DNA of 27,079 nucleotides from contig QXVZ01024148.1 in the NCBI GenBank assembly GCA_008931825.1, forward strand, positions 1 through 27,079, read 5' to 3'. Source of the stretch: Phallusia fumigata (Eukaryota; Chordata; Ascidiacea; Phlebobranchia; Ascidiidae). Each line of letters opens with the position of its first letter. Position 1 is the stretch's first letter. The notes beneath the pieces were generated by a model. That model saw nothing but the letters and a program-made list of their open reading frames with translations, did no database searches and was not told where the DNA came from. Below are positions 11,126-21,266 of this stretch, piece by piece. Made by a program: the position numbers and the translations under genes.

Positions 11126-13139
11126 CTTTTTTCTGCGGCACTTTCATAAACCGGCTTTCAAAACACGACAAGTTAGTCTTGTCAGATGGACAAGGAAGCG
11201 GTTTGCGACGCTGAAATTTGGACAGCGTCTTCCACTCGAGGTATATTTCCAAACCATTGCACGACTTGAGTTGAGTCGAGGCTTGCTGAAATACTAGAAA
11301 CACAAGTTGAGTTGAGTTGAGTGTTGGATGAGTAACGACGGTACGAGTCTACTACACATACACAATGTACAACTACTGCATAAACCGGATTTTGCAGGAT
11401 TTTAGTCTATATAATACACCAACCCAATAGTAAAACGTATTTTAGACTTAGACATTACCACATAGTTCCCAAATAAATCTCAAACTCCGTTAATTGAAAA
11501 CTCACTTTCTTTGCTTTTCGGTCGTCTCTCTGGATCGGCGTCCCAACACTGGATCATGGTGTGCTTGAGAAAGTCGAAAATACTCTTTTGTTGCGGGAAT
11601 CGTTCCTCTATTTCATCCAACACATGAAGATCCGGCCGCAAATTTCCCTCCAGTAAGTTTGTATAGAGTGGGAGTAGGTTGGCACCAACGTACACAGGTT
11701 TCCTCGTGAATATTTCGTAAATGATCATTGACAAGCTACAGAAACAAACATTGGCTTTATAAACCTTCACAATAGCGCTTTGAAAAAGTTTATCAATGCT
11801 TCTGAAATTTGCCAACAAGTTATCTCTTGTTAAGTGTTTGCAAGCGTCGATATTCGTGACAAACAAACCTGTAAATATCCATGGAGGGAACCCTTGGCCC
11901 GCTTGTGTTCTTCAGGAACTCGGGGGCGACGTGGCTCAGTGTGTATTGGCTGGATTCCTGGACTTGGACTGAGTCAAACAGCATCGAAGCTCCTCTGTTT
12001 CCTTCTGTGTTGTGAACATTTGCTGATCCGAAGTCAGCCAGTTTCACAACGAACACTTCGGTCAGCAGAACGTTGGATGGTTTGAGGTCACCATGACACA
12101 GCACAGTATCCTCCTGGTAGTTATGCAGGTAATCTAATCCAGCCACCAATTGCTGAACGACGCAAAGACCTAATTTCAAGGATATATCCAAGATCTTCTT
12201 CGAGAAGAAGAACTCATCAAGCGAGCCACCATCGATGTACTCCATAATGATGGCGATGTTGCTTTTCCAACTGGTTATTCCGAGTATTTTCACGATGTTT
12301 TCGTGATACAACTTGCTGAGGATGTTTGCCTCCCTCGAAACACTAAACAAAGTTAAAATTTACAAGATTATTTACCCAAATAATAACATCACAGGGAGAT
12401 TACAACAAACACATTTAAACAATTTGACCACAGAAACAATGCACATAGGTGTTTAAACACAACAATTTATTCAGNGGGAGATTACAATAAACACATTTAA
12501 ACAATTTGACGACAGAAACAATGCACATAGGTGTTTTAAACACAATAATTTGTTCAGCCCTTTATTCAAACATGATCTCCTTACTTTTTTAGGACATTGG
12601 CTTGCTGGTTATCATCTCCACAAATGTTGTAACATTTGGCGACCACAGTATCGTAAACTTTATGATAACAACGACGAACATGGCCGAATGAGCCACAGCC
12701 GAGATAATCGATTTCATCAGGACTCGTCTTGAAACTGCTGGCTGCGAGTCGAAACAAAGTCCTCGAAAACGCTCGTCCCTTTTTCTGGAATAGGTGAAAC
12801 GCATCATTTTGCTTAATTTACAGGCAACTCAGCAGGTAAGTGAAACGAGACCCAAATTAGTTTTGTTAACATTGGTAAGCTACCAACTGTGCTGGTCTGA
12901 CATCTATGGTTTTCTTTACTCTTTTTGTGCAACTTATCATATCTTGGGCAATTTAATATCTTTCCCGTTTCTTGTTGAAATTGAACCAGCAACCTTGCAA
13001 TTGCAAGACTAGTTAAATAAATAGTCAGGCATTTTTTTGCTCAAATATGTTGCAAACCTCTTGATTAGCATTGTACTGAACTTTGACTATAACGTTTAGC
13101 AAACCAAACTACCTCTTCTTTGTCTTCGTCGCTTTCCAT
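11126..13139 (-). CDS. KD: non-RD TKL/RIPK-like protein kinase, 3' end missing
   Basis: Exons are 13139-13113 (ATG, MESDEDKEE, donor gtagtt), 12784-12585, 12342-11869, 11735-11506 and 11293-11126. Exit phases are 0, 2, 2, 1, 1, as in KC2. Kinase motifs in order: IDYLGCGSFGHV, VVAKCY, SREAN, CHGDLKPSN, ADFGSAN, VAPEF, LSMIIYEIFTRKP and QCWDADPERRP. The activation loop is about three residues longer than in KC2 (NTEGNRGASM). The last exon carries the family CNG segment and ends at a gtgcgg donor; no later exon could be found before KA. It is therefore a truncated gene, or its tail is diverged or lost at the N at 11108. Intron 2 contains an 81-base duplicated overlap around the N at 12475. The intact frame through five exons argues against an old pseudogene. 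Confidence 0.82.
12394..12557. repeat. Duplicated contig overlap around N at 12475
   Basis: The 81 bases before the N (12394-12474) recur directly after it (12476-12557) with about four substitutions and one single-base indel. It lies inside KD intron 2. This is the pattern left when two contig ends from different haplotypes are placed side by side without merging, so intron 2 is probably about 80 bases shorter in reality. Confidence 0.8.
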
Positions 13140-14295
13140 CAAACCAGAAAAAAGCAGCACTATATACTGCCAGCGGCGCTAACCACCAGGTCTCAGTCTT
13201 TAGTGGTTTTCCAACCCAAGTATTCAGCAGATACAGAGACTTTATACAGCGAACTCAAATTGCTTGACGACAATAGGTCAATAATAGCAAATATAACTCC
13301 TAAAAAATACCTTGAACATAAAAACAACTTTTTCCAACGAAAACGATAAAGTCACACCGCAAAAATAGCTGGTAAACACCTGGAAATCCAGTTAACAATG
13401 GATCGACCACTTCCGCGTTCGCCTCACACAACTGCAGCAAAAAAAGCTTGTCGGCCCAGCAAATCATTGACAGAGCTAACGGCGGCTTCAGCAAAACTAT
13501 CTGTAAGATTGCCTTTGATCAGTACACGCCAAGTGCTCAACAAACATTTATACTTCGTCCTACTAAGACAATCGTATCTGTTAAAGGCTCGCTTACAAAA
13601 CGCTCAGTCACGCCTTACTTTCAAATTAGTTTATTTCGCATAACTTTCAGCAGCTTGACTCGTACATTTGCGCCCCTACCTCTGCGAGAGTTAGGTGTAC
13701 TCAAGCAGAAAACAGGTTCCGCATGAGTCAGCTACCTCTCTATTCACGTAAAGTCCCGCTTGTCCGTTTGCCGCTTCGAGTGATTTGTGTGCTGTACGTA
13801 ATTTCAGTGTGTGCTCAAGGCGACGTGCCTTTGCGTGCCAATAGCGCAGCAGACTTCAGTGCTAACAACTTGAGATTTTTCTTTGCCGCCTAAATAAACC
13901 CTACTTCATGTTGTTTTGAACAAAATCTGTTTGGCTTCACCACTTTTGATTCTCAAGTATAGATTCACGCAGCATAACTTATATAGTTGCGCGCTACCAA
14001 TGCGAAAACAAAGCGAAACGAAAAAAATTAAAGCTAACCCATCCAAAAAAGAAAGAAACCCAAGCATTTGCCAACCGTCTCCTTTCATGACGTAGTTTGA
14101 CGTATAGTAAACGGACCTCCACAGAAAAATCAAGTTCCGCCTGTCCGTTGCCATGATGATGAAATTTCTGTGGACCTTCTACTTTTGTACTTACCATATT
14201 TAGCATGGACAGCGCCCTTCCAAGTTTGATCACATGGTTCGTTTTCTGACTAGGAAAACTGATGACTATACGATAAGTGGAAGTATGGCGTCAAG

Positions 14296-15004
14296 CGGAA
14301 CTATACGTCACTGCACGCCCGAAGGAGATCATTCGAGATTTGAGATTTCGATTCCATTCTCACCTGGTTTTCTAACGAGTCATTGCTTCAATTCCAGGTT
14401 ACTGCGACGAGTGAATTTCATTGGTCTACAAAAACCCATAGCCCTCTAATCATTTAATCAGTTGTTTTATCAAGAGTACAAAGCCCTTACCAAACAGCAA
14501 ATCGCGTCTTAGAAGCCATTTAAGTAAAAATCCAATTGGTGAAGAATAAGCCGCAACGTGACATATTACACAAAGGTATTTAGCTTATGGCGGAGACAAG
14601 GATGTTTTTTTAGTTTAACAGGGGATACCCAGCCACTGGCTTGACGGGTGGAAGGTAAAAAGGAAAACAAAGAATTTTTGCTACATAAACATAAACAAAC
14701 AAAAAGAGGTAAACTACACAACAAGAGGTATTTTAACGCTTGAAACGATTAGAAATCGAGCTTCGTGCGGCCACCCTGGCAAAGTAAAAAACGCAAAATG
14801 CTTATTAAAACTTGTTTGCAAATTTCTGTGACGAACTGTAACAAAACTGCAACAAAAACTGCAACAGAATCAACTTTGACTCCATGTAAACCTCCTGGAA
14901 AGAAAGTTGCGTCTGAAATTTGGGAAAACCTGTTAAAAAAAGCAAGGATTTCTGCACCCAAACAAATTTTTGACTCCATTATTCATACCATGATTCAATG
15001 TTAA
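14296..15004 (+). pseudogene. Degraded relic of a fourth rightward kinase copy
   Basis: Three pieces occur in the order and sense of KB. At 14296-14319 is cggaactatacgtcactgca plus cgcc, nearly identical to 16318-16339 upstream of KB. At 14640-14675 is cttgacgg followed by GTGGAAGGTAAA, matching the KC first exon (cttgacgg ATGGAAGGTAAA) with the start ATG changed to GTG. The frame ending at 15004 reads IFDSIIHTMIQC then TAA, against IFDFLKHTMIQCWD in the family, so the conserved Trp codon is now a stop. The spacing between the first two pieces (about 330 bases) is close to that in KB (about 385). The exons that should lie between are not recognisable. Individually weak, together they support a dead duplicate. 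Confidence 0.5.
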
Positions 15005-16567
15005 GACACATTCTTTTGATGCATTACTCCCTTTGTTGATTTTGGAACTTTTCATTTCTTCCCTAGACAAAATGTGATGTCAAGTAAAACCACAGGTCTA
15101 CCTATAACCAAACAATACAACTAACTTAACTAACCCTCCCTCCTTGGGAACCACTGTTATAGATAAACGGCAACGGAAATCAACGGAACTAAGTGTCCGT
15201 TTCCAGTTAAAATTGGCGTAACATTAAGTGCGTCATGATTCCAGACCAGAGGGTCTCAACCGAAGGGAATTTCCCACTATGGAGGAATTTGTGTCGTCAA
15301 CAGGGGGGTTTCGTTTTAAATGCAATTACATGTTGATAAATTCTTTTCATTGATTGTTTAAAATATCGTTCCTAATATAACACTAACAACTTTGCAGTAA
15401 TGACAAAAATTGTAAGTGATTGGTTTCTCTTCCAAAGATAATGATATAAAGACATTATTTACAAACTCAATTTGGGGTGGCGAATATCAGTAAATGGAAT
15501 AAAATGGTCGAGAATCAATGCCCTATCTGCCTTAGGGTAAAAGTACTAGGATAAGAATCATAAAAATAATCTACTATCATAAAAATCATACTTTACTACT
15601 CTCAAAATTGTAAGTTAAGGCCGAGAATGATTTTTTAACAGTACAAGTGTAAGCTAATTAGAAGCTAAAATTGAACTTTAGAATAATATGCAAACACTGC
15701 TAGTGTATATGAGTTATACAGTTCCGATTAAATCGTTGAGCTCCAATAAATTAAATCGTACGCAAAACGCTTCACTTGCCACCAGTTGTCGCCAAAGCGC
15801 GAATGATGCTGAAAATGACTATGAGACGGTGCGCAACAATAACTCTCCATTAACGGTATAAAAGTGAGCATAACATACAGTCTCTACTTTTTTGGGTCCG
15901 TCAAAGGTCGAAACATAGATATTGAATTTATACCGTACCACTGAAACTGCGTTGAAAAAAGCTCACTAACAATACGCAATAGTCATTTTGGGTGCTGTAC
16001 GGCCAAAGGTTACTGCAGGTCATTTTATAAGCTTCAAAAACGCGGATAAGATTATGTTGCTTACATGCGCTACACCAAAGCATACTCATGGATTAGTGTG
16101 AGTAAAAGGGGTTTCAAAACATGATTTTTAATAAAAAGACTATCATTGGCGTGATGTTAAAAATAATTTGGTTGATATTCGCAGAAGATTTCCTTGCTTT
16201 TTTCAGCAATACCCGTTGGTTTGGAAAGCAAACCGTTAGGCTTGTAAAAACAATTGCTTTACAAATTTTAGTATGTGGTGGAAGGTAGATGTTACTCAAC
16301 ACAGCTATCAACTCCATCGGAACTACGTCACTGCACGCCTGGCAGCGATTCGTATGCCAAATGCTTTTATGTTGATCTCCTGATGAGTCAATGTTTTTAT
16401 TGGATTTCTCACTCTGTGCTAACATTCATAAACAAATGCAGGGTTTGTTTTATTGATTCTTTGTTAATCAAGTTTTTGCTTTTAAAAAGCAGTTTGGGTA
16501 AAGTCTTAGCAAGCAGGAACTTACAAAACGGAGACATGCATAATTCTATCGTTTATTTTTTTAGTGT

Positions 16568-16647
16568 TACCCTTTGCTAACTATTTGTTTAAAACTGCAT
16601 AGGATTGATGCCAACCAACTATGGTGTCAGTCGAACGTGTAACATGT
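16568..16647 (+). promoter_or_regulatory. Conserved upstream block of KB
   Basis: The block starts tacccttt, contains gttt-aaa, gccaaccaact and gtcagt, and ends tgtaacatgt 76 bases before the KB ATG. The same ordered pieces precede KC1 (21109-21200) and KC2 (23641-23722), while the sequence between is diverged. Conservation across paralogues suggests a proximal promoter or 5' UTR element, though recent shared descent alone could explain it. Confidence 0.5.
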
Positions 16648-16722
16648 GCCAAAATCGTAAAAGACCTGATGTTGTGGACTTTGTTGAATTACTAAAGTGC
16701 TTGCCAGCTGTTTGCCTGAAGA

Positions 16723-18985
16723 ATGGAAGAGGAAAGTAAACAAATAACAAACGAGGTAGGTCGTACTTTAACGTAATACATTTTTCAAAACGTTGCAGAA
16801 ACTAGTGCAAACTAAAGCGTTTTCAGCTTAACGCTATTTTTAATTGAAATTTTACTTTGTTAACAAGCCAAATCAGTCGAGTCGTAGGCCAAGTCAAGTC
16901 GAGCTTCATTATGTCATTAGCCTGGTATCGAAAACAACAAAACAACTAGTTTTAAAGTTGTTTGACAAGAAGTAAATAGGAAAAACAAACCCCATTTTTA
17001 ATGCACGGGAAATTGTTTAAAAGGTTTATCGACACAAGCACGTTTGAAAACTCACTTTTAAGCGTTTCAAGTTTTAATTTTAGTAACCTACTAATTGTTC
17101 AAGTGTTCAGATTCACGATTGAAAGGTCTGTTGTTACTTATACAGGGTGTCTGTTGTACTGTTGAAATAAACAAAAATGCTTTTATCTCATAACCGAAAG
17201 CAGAAGTTTTCCAGGAAATTGTATCGACTTCCACCTGAAGGTTTTAAAACGAGTTTTAACACAATCGATTATCTCGGCTGTGGTTCGTTCGGCCATGTTC
17301 GTCGATGTCATCACGAAGTTTATGACACTGTGGTCGCCAAATGTTACAGCGTTTGTGGAGACGATAACCAACAAGCTACTGTTCTAAAAAAGTAAGGAGA
17401 ACGTGTTTGAAGCCTAAGTAAAAGGGAGACTAATCAAATTGTTGTGTTCACCTACGTATATTGTTTTTGTCTTTAACTATTCAAATGTTTTTTAAAATCT
17501 GCTGATTGAATACATTTATATTGCAACTTTGTTTAGTGTTTCGAGGGAGGCAAACATACTCAGCAAGTTGTATCACGAAAACATCGTGAAAATACTCGGA
17601 ATAACCAGTTGGAAAAACAACATCGCCATCATTATGGAGTACATCGATGGTGGCTCTTTGGACGACTTCCTCTTCTCACAAAAGATTTCCAAAATACCGC
17701 TCGAATTAGGTCTTTGCATCGTTCAGCAATTGGTGGGTGGATTAGATTACCTGCATAACTACCAGGAGGATACTGTGCTGTGTCATGGTGACCTCAAACC
17801 ATCCAACGTTCTGTTGACCAATGCGTTCGTTGTGAAACTGGCTGACTTCGGATCAGCAAATGTTCACAACACAAAAGGACGTTCGATGCTGTTTAAGTCT
17901 GTTGAAGTCCAAGAATCCGGCCAATACACGCTGAGTCACGTCGCCCCCGAGTTCCTGAAGAATACAAGTGGGCCTAGGATGCCCTCCATGGATATTTACA
18001 GGTATGTGCTGTGTGGATCAAAATGCAGCATTCTAAATACAGATGTTAAATAAACCAAATCGCTTTTTGGCAAATTTACGAAGCACTATATAACTTTTTT
18101 CTTTTTTCATGCAGTTTGTCAATCATAATTTACGAAATATTCACGAGGAAGCCTGTGTACGTTGGTGCCAACCAACTCCCACTCTACACAAACTTGCGGA
18201 AGGGAAATTTGCGACCGGATCTTGATGTGTTGAATGAAGTAAAGAAACAAAACCCACAACGATTTTCCCTGGGAATTTTCGATTTTCTCAAGCACACCAT
18301 GATCCAGTGTTGGGACGCCGATCCAGAGAGACGACCGAAAAGCAAAGAAAGTCAGTGTTTCATTCAATCTAGGGCACAAGCAAAGGCACTAAAATTTGGG
18401 GAACTTTTTGTTGTTGACATCAATCTGATCACTGTTACGCACTTCAGGCCGATTCAAAAGCGTTAATTAAAGTTTGGAACAATGACGCGTACCCACGAAA
18501 ACGAGTGTAGATGAGTGTCAATTACGAATAAAATGTGTTATCTGGTGTACAATTTTATCCGTTTACTATTCTTAGTGTATCTATAGATAATTTTTTTACA
18601 GTCGCCATCTTTTGTAACACTACTGCTGTTTCTAGTACTTAAGCAAGCCTCGGCTCATCTCAAGTCGTGCAATGGTCTTGAAATACACCTGGAGTGGAAG
18701 AAACTGTCCAAGTTATTAGGACGCAAACCGCTTCCCTTTCCACCAGTTGACGCCAAAGCTGACTTGTCATGTTTCGATGGCCAGTTTATTGAAGCAAAAA
18801 TTCCGTTGAAAGAAGGTGCGTTTGATTAGCTAATATACGTTTTGCATTATACTCTGACAATGGCTTGCCTGTTACAAACGCAGCTGTTGCACAAGATCAC
18901 TCCGATCNAAAATTTGGATTTGGGCGACGACGTGTTTGAACCGGAAGTGGAAGAATTTTTTTACGACGCTGTCCAGACAAAATAG
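16723..18985 (+). CDS. KB: non-RD TKL/RIPK-like protein kinase, tail interrupted
   Basis: Exons are 16723-16755 (MEEESKQITNE, donor gtaggt), about 17192/17201-17391, 17537-18001, 18115-18350, 18636-18815 and 18884-18985. Motifs are IDYLGCGSFGHV, VVAKCY, SREAN, CHGDLKPSN, ADFGSAN, VAPEF, IIIYEIFTRKP and QCWDADPERRP. All key catalytic residues are present. Exon 2 lacks the usual acceptor: where KC has ttttttcag this copy has tttatctcat. In-frame AGs 9 and 12 bases downstream, or the ATG at 17177 that reads straight into the exon, could rescue it. Exon 4 leaves by gtcagt. The last exon enters in phase 1 (AVAQDHSD), then meets an N at 18908. After the N a frame reads NLDLGDDVFEP and ends AVQTK plus TAG, but the N makes the join uncertain. 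The tail differs from both KA and KC2. Confidence 0.72.
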
Positions 18986-19179
18986 TTTTGACGCCGCAAT
19001 AACATTATCAGGTGTATCACGGCGCTTTAAAAATGCTCCATTGACAATTGGCTGGGTAAAAAATGATTGCCCCCAACACCACCCAAAACACACCACACAA
19101 ATTGGGATACTGTGAACTAAATGAGCACGGGCGCAAAACCCGGAATTTTAAGACATTCAAATCATATTTGCTGTGACGT

Positions 19180-19377
19180 TTGGTGTACTTTAAACTTCAA
19201 CACCATGTACAAGCGATCGTTACGTACAGTCAGGCAATGGTGAACCTTTCGTCTGCGCCCAAGTGGACGCTCACGGCCAAAATTCGGGAAGAATATATTG
19301 CCGGCATTAAAGGGAAAATAGAAAATATAAACGCCCTAAAAAAGAGAATTCCATTCGACACTTTACAGACAAAATAG
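19180..19377 (+). pseudogene. Fragment of TPR-like C-terminal exon
   Basis: A frame open from about 19183 reads VYFKLQHHVQAIVTYSQAMV and, further on, KWTLTAKIREEYIAGIKGKI, ending at a TAG. It aligns with the end of KA (VYSQLGDKRQATDCFKKAV, then HATARADYLQKVRQKLQ). Upstream, gacgtt and tacttt are separated by five extra bases that break the frame, and the rest of the KA-type last exon is not recognisable. Its final codons and 3' flank (cagacaaaatagttt) recur at 18973-18987, so the 3' end of KB has been partly duplicated or misjoined. It was probably once the last exon of KB or a lost neighbour. Confidence 0.55.
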
Positions 19378-20388
19378 TTTGGAAAATAAGATTGGCACAT
19401 GGACTTTTCAAACAAGGTTTCTTTGAAAATTTTATACCCACACTGCTACAGCCCTTTGCAAAAGTGATATATCGAAACGTAAAAGGCTTCTTTTTCGGAT
19501 TGCGCTCAACAGACGACGTTTTGTACATAAACATATATTAGATAACAAGCTGTTCGAAACGCACAGATATCGGTGTTGGTTACACGAAATATGTGCAGGT
19601 ATATATATCACGAAAAAGCGAAATATTTACAATCCAACAAGAGTTTAAATGTAAACATTCAAAATAGTTGTCAATTAGAGCACTCTTGTGGGCGTCTGTA
19701 AGGTGCTTTAATGTGCAGTATTTCCTTTTTTGGTGTCGTCTTATCTTTTATCTGTTTTATATTTTTCGTGGTTTCATGATTGGATTTGCTGTTTTATTTC
19801 CACTGTACTTCATTTGACTGTTTTGAATAATGTCCCAGGGCCTGTGAAACATTGCGGCGTTTGCCATTGTTTACCATTTTTGAGCGTTTGAATGTAATAT
19901 TTATTTAAAAAATAATTAAAAGTTTCTTTACTCAAGAGACCCTAACGGGATCTATTCCTAGGGGGTACAAGAATGGTTTGTTATTTGGACATTAGAACAT
20001 AATTAGTTAGTGATAGCAAAGGGGCACCGACATAAAAAATTGAAAATTACTGCCATAAGGCTTCTCCGTTGAAGGCTGCTTATCTTCATCGAATTTGAAT
20101 GATTTTTTGCAGTGTGTTGAGTGAAACGTGTCGACAAATAAATGTGTTTTTTTGCACTTTTGTACGCCAGATGTCGCACGTGCGCAGGTGTGTGTGCTGG
20201 AGGAGGCAGTACCCCTCGTGTACCGACTGATAATTTCTTTTTCTGTTCGACTACTGCTGATCAAAACCGATACAACATTCAGTTTTCGCGCGCAGTTAAT
20301 AAGGTAAATGTGTTGTAATAAAAGAAGGCACCACTATCGGCTTAATCGCAAATAACGATTTTTGGAAATCCGACTGCAATGCGCCTAA
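19378..20388. other. Intergenic region, nothing recognised
   Basis: AT-rich sequence between the KB remnant and the duplicated KC segment. An A/T-rich stretch with attaaa near 19914 could serve as a polyadenylation site. Minus-strand frames (for example 20007-20264) show no family resemblance. Confidence 0.4.
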
Positions 20389-20437
20389 ACGCAAAGTTTC
20401 ATTTTTTTAAATCGTTTTTTAAATTTATGTATGTCAA

Positions 20438-20531
20438 TAGTTATACAAGACAATCAAACACGGTTTATGTACGTATCCTATCAGTAGTTATACAAGACTT
20501 GCAAACTCGGTTTATGTACGTATCCTATCAT
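20438..20531. repeat. 47-base tandem repeat, two units
   Basis: Two adjacent units start tagttatacaagac and contain ggtttatgtacgtatcctat. The corresponding site in the second KC segment (about 23006-23063) has one mosaic unit. The repeat number is therefore polymorphic between the copies. Confidence 0.75.
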
Positions 20532-21108
20532 CTGCAGTACGGTTATTGTGAAAAAAGAAGCGGTCGGCAAAGTGTAAAACAGATTTAAACCTTGTGTTTT
20601 AAACCCTTTGTCCACGGGTTGAATGTATCGGTTACCGCGCAAACATTGGTTCCCTTATCAAGGGTGCGTCGTTTCAGAGGGAATGTAATCTAGCCGATTC
20701 GGTAATCAAAGGGTTCATAACGGACGGCGTATTGCCAGGCTAAATACAGACCAATTTTTCAAAGGGTTCGTGACAAACGGCGTTTTGCCCAGCTGAATAC
20801 AGACAAGTATTGCCACAAGGCTAAATACAGGCAGTAAGGCTTGAAATGTTGTAGTTATGGTTAGAACTGGAAACGAACCTGACTTTAAACAAACTTAATT
20901 TAGTCTTTTCAGGACAAAGTTGTACTTAAACTATCTTCCAAAAAGTAATTGTATATTTTTCAAGTAGCGTGTGGGGTTTTTGTAACAGTCGCCCAGCTAA
21001 ATTTATCATAACTTGCTATACTTTTACCAAGCAATCTTCTGATCAGCAAAAGAGTTTACGGGGGGTTTGTCCGTATTGTTGCAGCATTTAAGGGAAAACT
21101 TTTCATTT

Positions 21109-21200
21109 TACCCTTTACTAATCATCAGTTTAAACCTAGTTACCGTAGAAGATTGCCGCCAACCAACTGTGGGGTCAGTTGAACAACATGTGTAACATGT
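21109..21200 (+). promoter_or_regulatory. Conserved upstream block of KC1
   Basis: Same ordered pieces as before KB: tacccttt, cagtttaaac, gccaaccaactgtgg, gtcagttgaac and tgtaacatgt, ending 66 bases before the KC1 ATG. Probable proximal promoter or 5' UTR. Confidence 0.45.
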
Positions 21201-21266
21201 CATCATGCTAATATGCCTGGCGTTTTGGAACTTGTTTTATTACTTCACCAGCTGGTTGCTTGACGG

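Larger units (their letters stand above)
13140..16722. other. Central intergenic region between divergent KD and KB
   Basis: About 3.6 kb between the start codons of KD (leftward) and KB (rightward). It holds the promoters of both genes, a TATATA-like stretch about 30 bases upstream of the KD ATG (13160-13166), a degraded kinase-copy relic at 14.3-15.0 kb and a conserved block before KB. Open frames at 13398-13726 overlap each other and have no recognisable motifs. A tataaaag stretch at 15857-15864 is too far from KB to assign. Confidence 0.5.

Noticed and set aside
13398..13726. Overlapping plus-strand frames of 81 and 92 codons
   Set aside because: Two frames compete, the longer begins at TTG, and neither has a recognisable domain or splice context.
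17529..17548. ATG-like start reading MFSVSREAN before the large kinase exon (also at 22600, 25020 and, on the minus strand, 12350)
   Set aside because: The bases belong to the acceptor tttgtttag. The true exon begins with TGTTTCG and joins the glycine-loop exon in phase 2 in every copy.
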